From assembly GCA_903847195.1 (NCBI GenBank), contig CAINCZ010000040.1, positions 1-31,069 of the forward strand: a stretch of 31,069 nt of DNA, read 5' to 3'. Within the stretch, counting starts at the first letter, position 1; each line of letters begins with the position of its first letter. The DNA comes from an uncultured Acidobacteriota bacterium (lineage in GTDB: Bacteria; Acidobacteriota; Terriglobia; Terriglobales; CAINCZ01). Of the stretch, positions 15,873-24,564 are shown piece after piece. The notes below the pieces were generated by a model, which did no database searches, had not been told where the DNA came from, and saw only the letters and a program-made list of their open reading frames with translations. A program made the translations under genes and the position numbers.

Positions 15873-17360
15873 TTACGGAACTGTGCCAGCGCCATTGCTC
15901 GTGAACCGTCGCGGGTCGACGTCCATAAACTTCGCGCGTTCGAACCTCTGCTTGAGATTGAACGGCACCGTACAGTCGAATATGGCCTTGCACGTTATGC
16001 CTTTGTCCCGAAGCAAGGGGTTGTACTCAACGCTTTGCGTAGGGTCGATGTGATGGCAACGCACACCCGGAATGAACACCGTATCTATATCTGCCTGAAA
16101 TCGGGTGTTCATCGCCCACAGGACATCGTTGCTGTCGAAGGGGTCCACGTCGTCATCGACGATTATCACGTGCTTGAGCTCGGAATAGGCGGCAAGTGCC
16201 AGCAGAGCCGCCTGGCGTTGCCGACCCTCGTCGGAAGCCACGCTTTTTTTGAATTGCAGAATGGCCATGAATTTGCCGCCGCCCGAGGAGTGCGCGAATA
16301 CGTTCAGCAGGCGTCCCGGCATAGCGTTCTCCACTATTTGAAGAATGCTCGCTTCCGTCGGTATCCCGGCCATATTCACATGCTCTTCGCTCGCCCCGAT
16401 GCAGGTCTGCATGATTGGATTGCGCCGGTGAGTCACGGCTTTCACTCTGAGCACCTGATAGCTTCGGGCCAGCCCCCAATAGCCGGGGAAATCCGGCATC
16501 GCCTTTCCCGTGTTGGTGTTCAAGTCTTCTTTGACCCGCCGGCCTGGGAGTATCTCGCCTTCGATTACGTACTCCGCGTTCGCGATCGCCTTTTGGGCAA
16601 TGGTCAGGCAAGGCACCAACTCCACCGGCTGCTTTCGGATCGCTCCAGCTACGCCCAACTCGTCATACCCCAGCGGTGTCGTAGGAGGCTCGAAGCATGC
16701 CCCAATCGGAATGGCCGGATCTACGCCGATGCTGATGGAAATCGGCAACGGTACGCCTGCTTTTTCCGCTTTATCGAAAAACGCCTCCAGGTGTCTTCCC
16801 GGTATGATCGCGATGGACATCTCATCTTTGGATTGCAGGCACATGCGATGTATGGTGATGTCGGATTCGCCGGTTTCCGGATCGGATGCGTAGCAAAGGC
16901 CCATAGTAATAAACGGGCCAGCATCAACTTCGGTGTTGGTCGGGGCGGGTACCAGCTTGCGAATGTCGAATTCCGGATCGCTTGCGAAATGCCGGACCTC
17001 CTGGCAGACGGCGTTGTCCACCGTGACCGGAAGAAGCGGGTGGAGGACAGCTTCGTTGAGCAGGAATCCCAGCCTGTCGGGCTTCACCCCCAACATCAAG
17101 CCCACGCGTTCCCGGCTTCCCAGCAGCCCGATAAGGACCTTTGCGCCGGGATGCCCTTTTACGTTGCTGAAGACCATGGCAGGACCGAGGCGAGTAGGCC
17201 GGCGTACCGTGCCTCCGGCACCGACGTGCCGATACACACCGGCCAACTCCGCGTGCGGATCTACCAACTCGTCGGTCTCGATCAATTGTCCTGGTGCTTT
17301 GCGCAACAGTTCCAGTACGGAGCGCAAATCAACGGATTGCGTACCGCGCATTGTCGGCAT
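15873..17360 (-). CDS. UbiD-family prenylated-FMN (de)carboxylase
   Basis: A 495-residue protein of the UbiD family, enzymes that use prenylated FMN to decarboxylate (or carboxylate) unsaturated or aromatic acids. Landmarks are FDIRKLVPAPTNTEVDAGPFIT, the Arg172 block TIHRMCLQ, IPGRHL, IPIGACFEPP, PVELVPCLT and the glutamate-rich AEYVIEGEILPGRR (262-275). The metal/cofactor-binding Arg and Glu region is thus intact. The start is ATG 17360 because AGGAG lies 7 nt upstream; an ATG at 17393 would add 11 unlike residues. It is on the same strand as the CaiB gene with 132 bp between. No UbiX prenyl-FMN synthase is in the window, so the cofactor must come from elsewhere. Whether it acts on ubiquinone precursor or a catabolic acid is inferred from context to be the latter. 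Confidence 0.92.
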   Translation of the reverse strand: MPTMRGTQSVDLRSVLELLRKAPGQLIETDELVDPHAELAGVYRHVGAGGTVRRPTRLGPAMVFSNVKGHPGAKVLIGLLGSRERVGLMLGVKPDRLGFLLNEAVLHPLLPVTVDNAVCQEVRHFASDPEFDIRKLVPAPTNTEVDAGPFITMGLCYASDPETGESDITIHRMCLQSKDEMSIAIIPGRHLEAFFDKAEKAGVPLPISISIGVDPAIPIGACFEPPTTPLGYDELGVAGAIRKQPVELVPCLTIAQKAIANAEYVIEGEILPGRRVKEDLNTNTGKAMPDFPGYWGLARSYQVLRVKAVTHRRNPIMQTCIGASEEHVNMAGIPTEASILQIVENAMPGRLLNVFAHSSGGGKFMAILQFKKSVASDEGRQRQAALLALAAYSELKHVIIVDDDVDPFDSNDVLWAMNTRFQADIDTVFIPGVRCHHIDPTQSVEYNPLLRDKGITCKAIFDCTVPFNLKQRFERAKFMDVDPRRFTSNGAGTVP

Positions 17361-17492
17361 ATCCCATCTCCTGGCGTTCCATTTCCCGGACAACGATGAG
17401 GCATGTTCCGGTCACGCATAACCGTTGGTCAGGGCGGCTTCTTATCGCATGGATCTTCTATTCTTATCTCGCCCCTTGCTATCAGGCCTGCC

Positions 17493-18722
17493 TTATTTCT
17501 TTCGTTTCTCCGCCACGCATCCCGCAGCAATCAGCCGCGAGATTTCATCGTCGGATAGACCAGCATCCCGCAGCACCTCGTGGTTGTGTTCTCCAAACCC
17601 AGGTGGAACCGAGCGAACCGAGCCGGGGGTATCGCTTAATTTGATGGGAATTCCAGTCCCGCGATAGTCGCCCAACTCCGCCACCATTTTCCGATGACGC
17701 GTATGCGGATGGGTCAGCACCTCTGATAACGACAAAATTGCGCCTGACGGCACCCCGGCACGCATCAATCGAATCGCCATTTCTTCGCCATCGACGTCGG
17801 CGAGCGCCTCTTCCAGCGCACGCATCAATGCAGCACGGTTCGCAACGCGATCGGCGTTGGTGCAAAAGCGGACATCGCTACCCAGGTCCGGCCTTCCGAT
17901 TTGTTCGCAAAGAATGCGGAACTGCCGGTCGTTGCCGGCCCCCACCAGCATTCTCTTGCCTTGCGTCTTGACGTCTCCGGAAGGAGATATGTTGGGGTTG
18001 CCGTTGCCGCTAAGCTGCGGGTTCTTGCCCGACATGAACCAATTCGGCGCGTGGGGATGAAGCAGCATGATGGCGCTGTCGTACAGTGCTGACTCGACAA
18101 ATTGGCCGCATCCGCTGCTTTGCCGGTGGTGCAGCGCCAGAAGAATACCTGCCAGCGCATTCAGCGCAGCCGTCAGGTCCACCAGTGAAACACCGATGCG
18201 CAGCGGACCGCTTTCCGGTGAGCCCGTTACGGACATCAGGCCGCTCCACGCCTGCAGCATATTGTCATAGCCGGGGAAACCGCCAAGCGGTCCATCTGCA
18301 CCAAATCCGGTGATGCAGCAATAAATCAGCCGGGGAAACTTGGGCCGCAACACCTCTTCGTAACCCAGACCCCATTTCTCCATGGTGCCGGTCCGGAAGT
18401 TCTCGACCAGGACGTCCGTATCCTCGAGCAAACGCAGAACCACCGCGCGTGCTTCCGGTTGAGCAAGATCAAGCGAGATCCCACGCTTGTTGCGATTGAT
18501 CCCTCTGAAATAAGCCGATGTCCCATCCTCTGCAAAGGGTGGCCCCCAATCCCGGGTCTCGTCCCCCGCTGGCGGTTCGACCTTGATAACCTCCGCTCCA
18601 TGGTCGGCCAGGATCTGACTACAGAAAGGACCGCCCAGGACGCGCGACAGATCGAGAACACGTACGCCCGAAAGGGCGCCGCTGCTCTGGGGTTTCCCGC
18701 CGCCTGCTTCGATTGCACTCAT
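17493..18722 (-). CDS. CaiB/BaiF family (class III) CoA-transferase
   Basis: A 409-residue CoA-transferase that moves CoA between carboxylic acids. It opens with LSGVRVLDLSRVLGGPFCSQILADHGAEVIKVEPP (18-51, the family N-terminus), then NRNKRGISLDL, VLVENFRTGTMEKWGLGYE and the catalytic Asp182 in GVSLVDLTAALNA. The C-terminal swap domain with RMLVGAGNDRQFRILCE follows. The ATG at 18722 overlaps the HyuB stop (ATGA), so the two are translationally coupled. It probably activates the acid produced by HyuAB or the imported substrate, using a cellular CoA donor such as succinyl-CoA. The donor and acceptor are inference. Confidence 0.95.
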   Translation of the reverse strand: MSAIEAGGGKPQSSGALSGVRVLDLSRVLGGPFCSQILADHGAEVIKVEPPAGDETRDWGPPFAEDGTSAYFRGINRNKRGISLDLAQPEARAVVLRLLEDTDVLVENFRTGTMEKWGLGYEEVLRPKFPRLIYCCITGFGADGPLGGFPGYDNMLQAWSGLMSVTGSPESGPLRIGVSLVDLTAALNALAGILLALHHRQSSGCGQFVESALYDSAIMLLHPHAPNWFMSGKNPQLSGNGNPNISPSGDVKTQGKRMLVGAGNDRQFRILCEQIGRPDLGSDVRFCTNADRVANRAALMRALEEALADVDGEEMAIRLMRAGVPSGAILSLSEVLTHPHTRHRKMVAELGDYRGTGIPIKLSDTPGSVRSVPPGFGEHNHEVLRDAGLSDDEISRLIAAGCVAEKRKK

Positions 18723-20500
18723 TGCGAGACACCCCCCAATGCTGCCAGCGTCGCCACCGCCCGATTGCGCTCGGTGCGTGCACGATCGCTGTTACCGTCT
18801 CCATCGAGTACGACGCCGTATAGCTTCTCGGCCAGATCGCGGCTGACATATTCATCACGGACATCAGCCACAACGTCTTCGACCGGTCGCGAATACGGAT
18901 CTCCATAACCGCCGCTCCCGGCGGCCTGAATCGTTACGCGGTCGTCAGTATGGATAACATTGTAAGTGCCTTTTGCCGGCACAATGTCGGTTGTGCCGTT
19001 GTGGCGGTCGATACGGCACGTGAAGAGCGTGCCAGGCTTGCCCCCGAAGTAGCCTTCCGGCGCGATCTCACCCCGCTCTCCGACGATCGTGAACGTCGCC
19101 TCCGGAAACAGGGTGCGATAGGTACGCCGAGCGGCTAATCCGCCGCGGAACCGGCCAGCTCCGCCTGAATCAGTTGCGAGCGTCCACTCCTCAATCAGAA
19201 AGGGGTTATATCGCTCCGTATGTTCGACCGACATTCCTCCCGTATTGCCGATGTGGGTCCGGACGGCACTCACACCGTCTTTATCCGGCCGAGCTCCAAA
19301 GCCACCGGGATGGACATCGGTAAAAGTGACGTAGTCGCGGCGCAAGCTGCGACATCGTGCTTTGTCGGGATCGGCGCCGCAAAACAGTCCGGGACATGCC
19401 GAAGCGTAGCTCTGCGCAACCACGCGTTCCGGCACGGCGGCGCTGAGCGCCTTCAGCAACAAATCGATGACTCGTTGCGAGGTTTCCGTGTTTCCGCTGA
19501 TGACCGATGCAGGATAGCTGCAGTTCAGTACGGTTCCGGGAGGCGCGATGATTTCGATGGGCCGGTAGCACCCCTGGTTGATTGGGATCGACGGCGAGGT
19601 CATTGCCTTCACCGTATACCAGGTGCTGTTGCAGGTCACCGCGAGAGGACAATTGACTCCGCCCCGCACCTGTGGTGAAGAGCCCGTATAGTCGAAAATC
19701 ATACGTTCTCCATCAATGGTGACCTTGACGCGGATCGGCACGGGAGCTTCCGGCCAACCAACCCCGCGCACCACTTCCAACAGATCCTCGGCTTCGTAAA
19801 CGCCATCCGGCATCGCCGCAATGTGTTTCCTCATCAGCCGTTCCGAATAGTCCAGGGCCTCGGCCATGGATGTGCGCAATGCCTCTCGGCCATAGCGATG
19901 GGCGAATTCCAGCAGTCTGCGCTCGCCGACGTACGTGCCTGCGTATTGAGCCTTAATATCCAGCTCGCGCGCACCCGGCATGCGCGTGTTCCTCAGGATC
20001 AACTCAAAGACATCCCGTACGGGCTTGTCGTCACGGTACAAGAGCACGGGGGGAATGCGTATTCCCTCGCCGAAGATATCCCATGTCACCGGCGTAAAGC
20101 TTCCGGGCACCGCGCCGCCAATGTCCAGCCAGTGACCGCGCGTCATCGTGAATGCAATGATCTCCCCGTCCAGAAAGATCGGGCGCGTCAGCTGGACATC
20201 CGGCTGGTGGTTTCCACCGCCGAGGTAAGCATCATTGCTGACGATTACGTCGCCCGGACGGAGGTTCTGCCTGCCGATGTACTCAACCGAGGCCCGCGTC
20301 GAAATCACGGCGGATCCGAGCATCGTCGGAATATCGTTGCCTTGAGCGACGAGCTGCATCTCCGCATCGAAGATTGCTGCCGAGGCGTCCCCGCCCGAAT
20401 GGATGATGGGACTCGCCGACGTGTGCATGATTGCGATTTTCATTTCGCGGGCGATCGCGTAGAGCCCGCTGCGAATGATCTCGGAGGTAATCTTATTCAT
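18719..20500 (-). CDS. hyuB: HyuB-type hydantoinase B / oxoprolinase / acetone-carboxylase-like subunit
   Basis: A 593-residue subunit of the ATP-dependent hydantoinase/oxoprolinase family, paired with HyuA. It begins MNKITSEIIRSGLYAIAREMKIAIMHTSAS. It holds GNDIPTMLGSAVISTRA and VIVSNDAYLGGGNHQPDVQL (the NDxYxGGxHxxD metal-site pattern), then ITMTRGHWLDIGGAVPG-like and VRGGVNCPLAVTCNSTWYTVK blocks. The C-terminus has GGAGRFRGGLAARRTYR and GSGGYGDPYSRP. ATG 20500 is preferred over 20512, which lacks a ribosome-binding site. The start overlaps the end of hyuA by 8 bp and the stop overlaps caiB by 3-4 bp. The family includes hydantoinases, 5-oxoprolinase and acetone or acetophenone carboxylases, so the reaction is open. 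Confidence 0.93.
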   Translation of the reverse strand: MNKITSEIIRSGLYAIAREMKIAIMHTSASPIIHSGGDASAAIFDAEMQLVAQGNDIPTMLGSAVISTRASVEYIGRQNLRPGDVIVSNDAYLGGGNHQPDVQLTRPIFLDGEIIAFTMTRGHWLDIGGAVPGSFTPVTWDIFGEGIRIPPVLLYRDDKPVRDVFELILRNTRMPGARELDIKAQYAGTYVGERRLLEFAHRYGREALRTSMAEALDYSERLMRKHIAAMPDGVYEAEDLLEVVRGVGWPEAPVPIRVKVTIDGERMIFDYTGSSPQVRGGVNCPLAVTCNSTWYTVKAMTSPSIPINQGCYRPIEIIAPPGTVLNCSYPASVISGNTETSQRVIDLLLKALSAAVPERVVAQSYASACPGLFCGADPDKARCRSLRRDYVTFTDVHPGGFGARPDKDGVSAVRTHIGNTGGMSVEHTERYNPFLIEEWTLATDSGGAGRFRGGLAARRTYRTLFPEATFTIVGERGEIAPEGYFGGKPGTLFTCRIDRHNGTTDIVPAKGTYNVIHTDDRVTIQAAGSGGYGDPYSRPVEDVVADVRDEYVSRDLAEKLYGVVLDGDGNSDRARTERNRAVATLAALGGVSQ

Positions 20501-22559
20501 GTGCGTTCCCATCCATTGTCACGATGATGCTGCCAAACTCATCGATCTCAGCCGTCTGCCCCTTGTAAAAAATCAGATTTGAGCTGTGCTCGGCGATGAT
20601 CGCAGGGCCTTCAATGCGGGCACCCGGCGCGAGTTCCGAGCGAAGGAAACAGGGTGCGAGTTCTTCTTTTCCCCCCAGAATGATCCTTCGTTCCTTCACT
20701 GCTTTCGGCGACGCCGATCCGGTTGGCAGCCGGGGACCGACGAAGGCGCCGGTCTTCCCCACGGCGCGCACGCGAAGGTTCGTGATCAGAATCGGATGAT
20801 CCGGAAGTGAGAAATTCCACAGGCGGCGATGTTGGGATTCGAATTCCCTCCCGATCGCGCGAATCGTTTCGATCGACAAAGGGCCGCTCGGCACGTCGAT
20901 CGTGATGGTCTCCGCCTGAGGCAGGTACCGGACGTCCACCTGGCGCTGGAGCTCGATGCGTTCGCACGGAACGCCGGACTCGAGCAATTTAGTCGTCGCT
21001 GTGGACGACAGCCGATCGTAGATCCCTGAAACATTCTCCGGAGATATCTCCTCCAGGACCTGGTCGAGCGGTGCTTGATAGTCATGCGCGAGGTCCGCGA
21101 CGAGCATCCCGAATGCGGAGAACACGCCGGGCATTGGGGGCACGATAACCTTCGGGATCTCCAACATTTGCGCGAGATCCACCGCGTGCACCGGGCCGGC
21201 GCCGCCATAAGGCACATAGACGAAGTCGCGCGGATCGAAACCTCGCTCGATCGTCACCAGCCGGATCGTCTGCGCCATCTTCGCATTCGCGACTTCACGA
21301 ATCAGGGTCGCTCCTTCGACGCAGGAGATGCCAAGCGGCTTGGCGATGTGATCGTTGACGGCTTTTGCCGCCGCTTCCTTGTCCAGCTTCACTTCTCCGC
21401 CGATAAAGCTGTCGGGGTCAATGAAGCCGAGCACGACATTACAATCGGTCACCGTGGGGCGCGTCCCGCCACGCCCATAGCAGGCCGGGCCTGGGTCCGC
21501 TCCGGCACTCATCGGTCCGATCTGGACCCCCTGTCCCTCGTCAATCCAGGCGATCGAGCCGCCACCCGCGCCGATGGACACGATATCAATCGTGGGAGAC
21601 CGTACAACGTGGCTGTGCAACATCGTGGAGTGTCGAATTTCCGGCCGCCCATTGCGAATGAGCGAGACATCAAAACTAGTGCCGCCCATGTCGCCCATGA
21701 TCGCGTTCGGCACGCCAAGCTTTGCACAGAACCCGGCTACCCCGGTAACGCCGCCAGCCGGGCCCGATTCAAGCAGCGTCACCGGTTGATTCGAGATCGT
21801 GGCCGGCTTCGAAAGGCCGCCGTTAGATTGCATGAGATACAGGGCGTCCTTGGGCACGCCGAGTTCCTGCACGCGTTTGTCGAGCGAACGGATATAGCTG
21901 CCGACGCGCGGCCCCAGCGTCGCATTGATGACGGTCGTGCTGGTGCGCTCGTATTCCAGCATCTCCGGATTGACCTCGTGGGAAGCCGTCACGAAGGCAT
22001 CCGGAAATACGCTTCGACAAATCTCAGAGGCTGCTTTTTCGTGCGCCGGATTGGAATAGGAGTTCAGAAAGCAGATCGCGATCGCTTCCACACCCTGTTG
22101 CTTCAGCTTCTCTACTTCGCGGCCAACGGCAGCAACGTCCAGCGGCTGTTGCACCGTGCCGTCGTGGAGCATCCGCTCGGGAATTTCCCGGCGAAGATGC
22201 CGCGGAACATGAGCGGGCGGGTTGTCGAAGAACATGTCATAAAGATCGGCTCGATCATGACGGGAGACCCGGCGGAATTCGAGCAGATCGCGAAATCCTT
22301 TTGTCGTCAGCAAGGCCGTCCGCGCGCCCTTGCCCTCGATCACCATATTGGTGGCGATGGTCGTTCCATGCCCGATGAACGCCACTTCTTTCGCGCTGCT
22401 CCCGGAAAGTTCGAGCAATCGCGCCAGCCCCGAAAGCGTGCCGTCGGCTGGATTGGACGGCGTTGTAAAGACCTTGGTCGTCCAGACCTCGCCCGTGGCG
22501 TCGTCCGTCATAATTAAGTCCGTAAAAGTGCCGCCTACGTCGATCCCCAAGCGCTTCAT
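20493..22559 (-). CDS. hyuA: HyuA-type hydantoinase A / oxoprolinase / acetone-carboxylase-like subunit
   Basis: A 688-residue ATP-using subunit of the actin-like (ASKHA) fold. The phosphate-1 motif is DVGGTFTD (7-14). Later come IMGDMGGTSFDVSLI (phosphate 2), IGAGGGSIAWIDEG, GPMSAGADPGPACYGRGG and YVPYGGAGPVHAVDLA. The family phosphorylates a carbonyl or amide oxygen of its substrate to drive ring opening or carboxylation. The ATG at 22559 has AGAGGAG 8 nt upstream; an upstream ATG at 22610 would add 17 residues before the GIDVGGT core and is rejected. The 109-bp gap behind the lyase gene is the largest within the first five genes. Confidence 0.94.
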   Translation of the reverse strand: MKRLGIDVGGTFTDLIMTDDATGEVWTTKVFTTPSNPADGTLSGLARLLELSGSSAKEVAFIGHGTTIATNMVIEGKGARTALLTTKGFRDLLEFRRVSRHDRADLYDMFFDNPPAHVPRHLRREIPERMLHDGTVQQPLDVAAVGREVEKLKQQGVEAIAICFLNSYSNPAHEKAASEICRSVFPDAFVTASHEVNPEMLEYERTSTTVINATLGPRVGSYIRSLDKRVQELGVPKDALYLMQSNGGLSKPATISNQPVTLLESGPAGGVTGVAGFCAKLGVPNAIMGDMGGTSFDVSLIRNGRPEIRHSTMLHSHVVRSPTIDIVSIGAGGGSIAWIDEGQGVQIGPMSAGADPGPACYGRGGTRPTVTDCNVVLGFIDPDSFIGGEVKLDKEAAAKAVNDHIAKPLGISCVEGATLIREVANAKMAQTIRLVTIERGFDPRDFVYVPYGGAGPVHAVDLAQMLEIPKVIVPPMPGVFSAFGMLVADLAHDYQAPLDQVLEEISPENVSGIYDRLSSTATTKLLESGVPCERIELQRQVDVRYLPQAETITIDVPSGPLSIETIRAIGREFESQHRRLWNFSLPDHPILITNLRVRAVGKTGAFVGPRLPTGSASPKAVKERRIILGGKEELAPCFLRSELAPGARIEGPAIIAEHSSNLIFYKGQTAEIDEFGSIIVTMDGNAHE

Positions 22560-22668
22560 CCCAATGGCTCCTCTAGCGCGTTCGCACGCTGTTTGATTGG
22601 TATCTCTCATCTAGGCCTTGAGCATCCAACGCCTCACGCTGAATCGACGTCGTATCGCGCGCCACAGC

Positions 22669-23592
22669 TCATCCAACGAGCAGTCGGCACGGGCCGGCCC
22701 TGGCAATTGCACCGTGAAGAACCTCATCGGGAAGATGTCCTGAAATAAGATCGCGCAGGGGAAGCAATCTTTCGACATCGACCCCCGTATGGCATCCACA
22801 TGCTTCGAGCATGAAGACAAGATCTTCTGTGACGATATTTCCCGATGCGCCGGGCGCGAACGGGCAACCTCCCAGGCCACCAAGCGACGCGTCAAATCGC
22901 CGCACGCCCGCCTCCAGCGCGGCAAAGGCGTTCGCCAGACCAAGACCGCGCGTGTCGTGAAAGTGGGCCGAGACCTGGAAGTTGCCTTTCATCGCCAGCA
23001 GATCGGTAAACAACGTCTTGACTTGCCTGGGCGAGGCAAATCCGACGGTGTCGGCCAGCGCGATCTCGTCCGCGCCGGCTTCCATGTACTGTTCCGCCAG
23101 GCCGAGCACGCGACGCGGATCAACGCTTCCCTCAAGAGTGCAGCCGAACGAGGTGGCAATGCATCCGACCAGCCTGATACGTCGCCATTCGTTGCGCGAA
23201 CTGCGGAGTTCCACCACCTTCCGAAACTCCTCGATGGACTGCTCCGGCGTCCGGCGTACATTGCGCATGTTGTGCGTGGCCGATGCGGAAACCACGAAGT
23301 TCAAGGCATCAATGTCTGCCGCAAAAGCATCCTCGGCTCCGCGATAATTCAGGATGGTGGCGGACACCTCGAGCGCTGGAACCGTTCGTGCCGCCGCGAT
23401 CACCTCCGCGCGATCGGCAAACGGTGACGTTCCTTTGCTCGGAATGAAGGAACAAACCTCGAACGCGGGAACTCCGGCGTCAGCCTCCGTCCGCAGCCAC
23501 TCCAGCTTGGCTTCCGTAGGAAACGGAGTCGTGACGCGCTGCAGCCCATCGCGCAATCCAACTTCCCGCACGCACACATAGTCACTATTCAT
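22669..23592 (-). CDS. Hydroxymethylglutaryl-CoA lyase-like protein
   Basis: A 307-residue TIM-barrel lyase of the HMG-CoA lyase / DRE-TIM metallolyase family. Visible active-site parts are REVGLRDGLQ (Arg14, Asp15), the metal-binding HFHDTRG (His210, His212) and the catalytic-loop GLGGCPFAPGASGN with Cys243. These make cleavage of a 3-hydroxy-3-methylacyl-CoA (giving acetyl-CoA plus an acetoacetate-like or ketone product) likely. The N-terminus is cytosolic with no targeting signal. It follows the crotonase gene with 12 bp between, the order seen in leucine catabolism, but the biotin-dependent carboxylase of that pathway is absent. Its true substrate may therefore differ from HMG-CoA. Confidence 0.93.
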   Translation of the reverse strand: MNSDYVCVREVGLRDGLQRVTTPFPTEAKLEWLRTEADAGVPAFEVCSFIPSKGTSPFADRAEVIAAARTVPALEVSATILNYRGAEDAFAADIDALNFVVSASATHNMRNVRRTPEQSIEEFRKVVELRSSRNEWRRIRLVGCIATSFGCTLEGSVDPRRVLGLAEQYMEAGADEIALADTVGFASPRQVKTLFTDLLAMKGNFQVSAHFHDTRGLGLANAFAALEAGVRRFDASLGGLGGCPFAPGASGNIVTEDLVFMLEACGCHTGVDVERLLPLRDLISGHLPDEVLHGAIARAGPCRLLVG

Positions 23593-23604
23593 TGCCGTCG
23601 CTTC

Positions 23605-24393
23605 CTATTTGCCCGTATAACGCGGCTTGCGTTTTTCATTCCAGGCCGCGACGCCCTCGGTGCGGTCCGCCATCGGGATCAGCCGGCAATAAGCCTCGAG
23701 TTCAAACGCGTGCCCCGTCTGCAGGTCGGTATGCCAGGCGATGTTCATGGACTTCTTCGCCTGGCGCACGGACGCCGGCGCATTGCCGGCGATCTTCTTG
23801 GCAATCTCCAGCGTCTGGTCGAGCAGCGTTTCAGTGGCGCAGATCTTGTTCACGACTCCCCAGGCAAGGGCTTCCTCGGCGGAAAATGGAGCGGCGCTCA
23901 GCAGGATCTCCTTGGCCCGGCGCAGCCCGACAGCGCGGGGAAGGGTTTGCGTACCCATCCCTCCCGGCATAATGCCGAGGGAAACTTCCGGAAGCGCGAA
24001 TCGGGCATTCGGCGCAGCATAAGCGAAGTCGGCGGCTAGGACCAGTTCGCAGCCTCCGCCGTAGGCGGCGCCATTGACGGCTGCGATCACGGGAATCGGG
24101 CAGTTGGCCATGTGCCGGAACAACACCTCCCCGATCGCGTGCTGCGAGCGCCAGGTGCTGTCGTCCATCGAGTTGCGTTGTTTGTTGTCACCGCCGGCGC
24201 AGAAGATTTTGTTGCCGGCTCCGGTCAGGACCACGCAGCGATACTCAGACTCCTGAATGTAAAAGTCCTGAAACAGATCGCGCAGCTCGAGCCACATCTG
24301 GGTGTTCAGCGAGTTTCCCGCTTCCGGTCGATTGAGCGTGATGATCAGAACGTCGTGGACGACTTTCAGCAGAAGGGTTTCCAAGGTCTTCAT
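23605..24393 (-). CDS. Enoyl-CoA hydratase/isomerase family protein (crotonase)
   Basis: A 262-residue crotonase-fold enzyme. The oxyanion-hole segments are FCAGGDNKQ (65-72) and NGAAYGGGCELVLAADFAYA (108-127). Both hydratase glutamates are in place: Glu116 in GGGCEL and Glu136 in LPEVSLGIMPG, so water addition to an enoyl-CoA is plausible. ATG 24393 has GGGGG 4 nt upstream; an upstream start at 24444 would lie in the promoter. It is the first gene of the minus-strand series, with a promoter and palindrome immediately upstream. Next to the lyase, it could make the 3-hydroxy-acyl-CoA that the lyase cleaves (as methylglutaconyl-CoA hydratase does); this is inference. Confidence 0.93.
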   Translation of the reverse strand: MKTLETLLLKVVHDVLIITLNRPEAGNSLNTQMWLELRDLFQDFYIQESEYRCVVLTGAGNKIFCAGGDNKQRNSMDDSTWRSQHAIGEVLFRHMANCPIPVIAAVNGAAYGGGCELVLAADFAYAAPNARFALPEVSLGIMPGGMGTQTLPRAVGLRRAKEILLSAAPFSAEEALAWGVVNKICATETLLDQTLEIAKKIAGNAPASVRQAKKSMNIAWHTDLQTGHAFELEAYCRLIPMADRTEGVAAWNEKRKPRYTGK

Positions 24394-24419
24394 GTGACCC
24401 CCAATTTTTTCGGCGGACA

Positions 24420-24449
24420 AAAATAGCACGGCACTTTCGATCAAGTCAA
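24420..24449 (-). promoter_or_regulatory. Promoter of the crotonase-lyase-hyuAB-caiB series
   Basis: On the minus strand TTGACT (24444-24449) is followed after 18 bp by TATTTT (24420-24425), with the crotonase ATG 26 bases further on. The -35 box touches the palindrome at 24451-24469, so a bound regulator would meet RNA polymerase there. Confidence 0.6.
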
Positions 24450-24450
24450 T

Positions 24451-24469
24451 CGTTTAATAACGTTAAACG
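24451..24469. promoter_or_regulatory. Palindromic operator candidate
   Basis: CGTTTAA-TAACG-TTAAACG is a perfect 7-bp inverted repeat with a 5-bp spacer, in an AT-rich island between the divergent crotonase and regulator genes. One base separates it from the -35 hexamer of the crotonase promoter. The likely binder is the MerR/RpiR-SIS regulator encoded at 24810, by position only. Confidence 0.6.
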
Positions 24470-24499
24470 TATACTGATATTATTTCGCTTTCCTGATGT

Positions 24500-24529
24500 C
24501 TTAAAAGCTATTTTACAGTAGTTTTTAAG
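24500..24529. promoter_or_regulatory. Second dyad, possible operator or hairpin
   Basis: CTTAAAAGCTA (24500-24510) and TAGTTTTTAAG (24519-24529) are inverted copies differing at one position, with an 8-nt centre. The arms share the TTAA core of the palindrome at 24451-24469 but are not the same sequence. There is no T-run after it, so a terminator is unlikely. Confidence 0.4.
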
Positions 24530-24564
24530 CACAACAGCATGACCTAAAGCGTTTTACCCGCCAG

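Noticed and set aside
13945..16053. A 702-codon open frame on the plus strand opposite iorA
   Set aside because: It mirrors iorA, whose translation has clear TPP and ferredoxin motifs. The antisense product is rich in His/Arg with no recognisable domain, as expected for the complement of a GC-rich gene.
15738..17399. A 553-codon open frame opposite the UbiD-like gene
   Set aside because: No domain or start signal, and it fully overlaps a gene with strong family motifs and a good ribosome-binding site.
21075..22517. A 480-codon open frame opposite hyuA
   Set aside because: Antisense shadow: Arg/His-rich composition and no protein-like pattern, while hyuA carries all ASKHA motifs.
22611..22943. 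Small minus-strand frame overlapping the end of the lyase gene
   Set aside because: Lies mostly inside the lyase in another frame with no independent start signal. Its last part covers the lyase-hyuA gap, but I see no family pattern.
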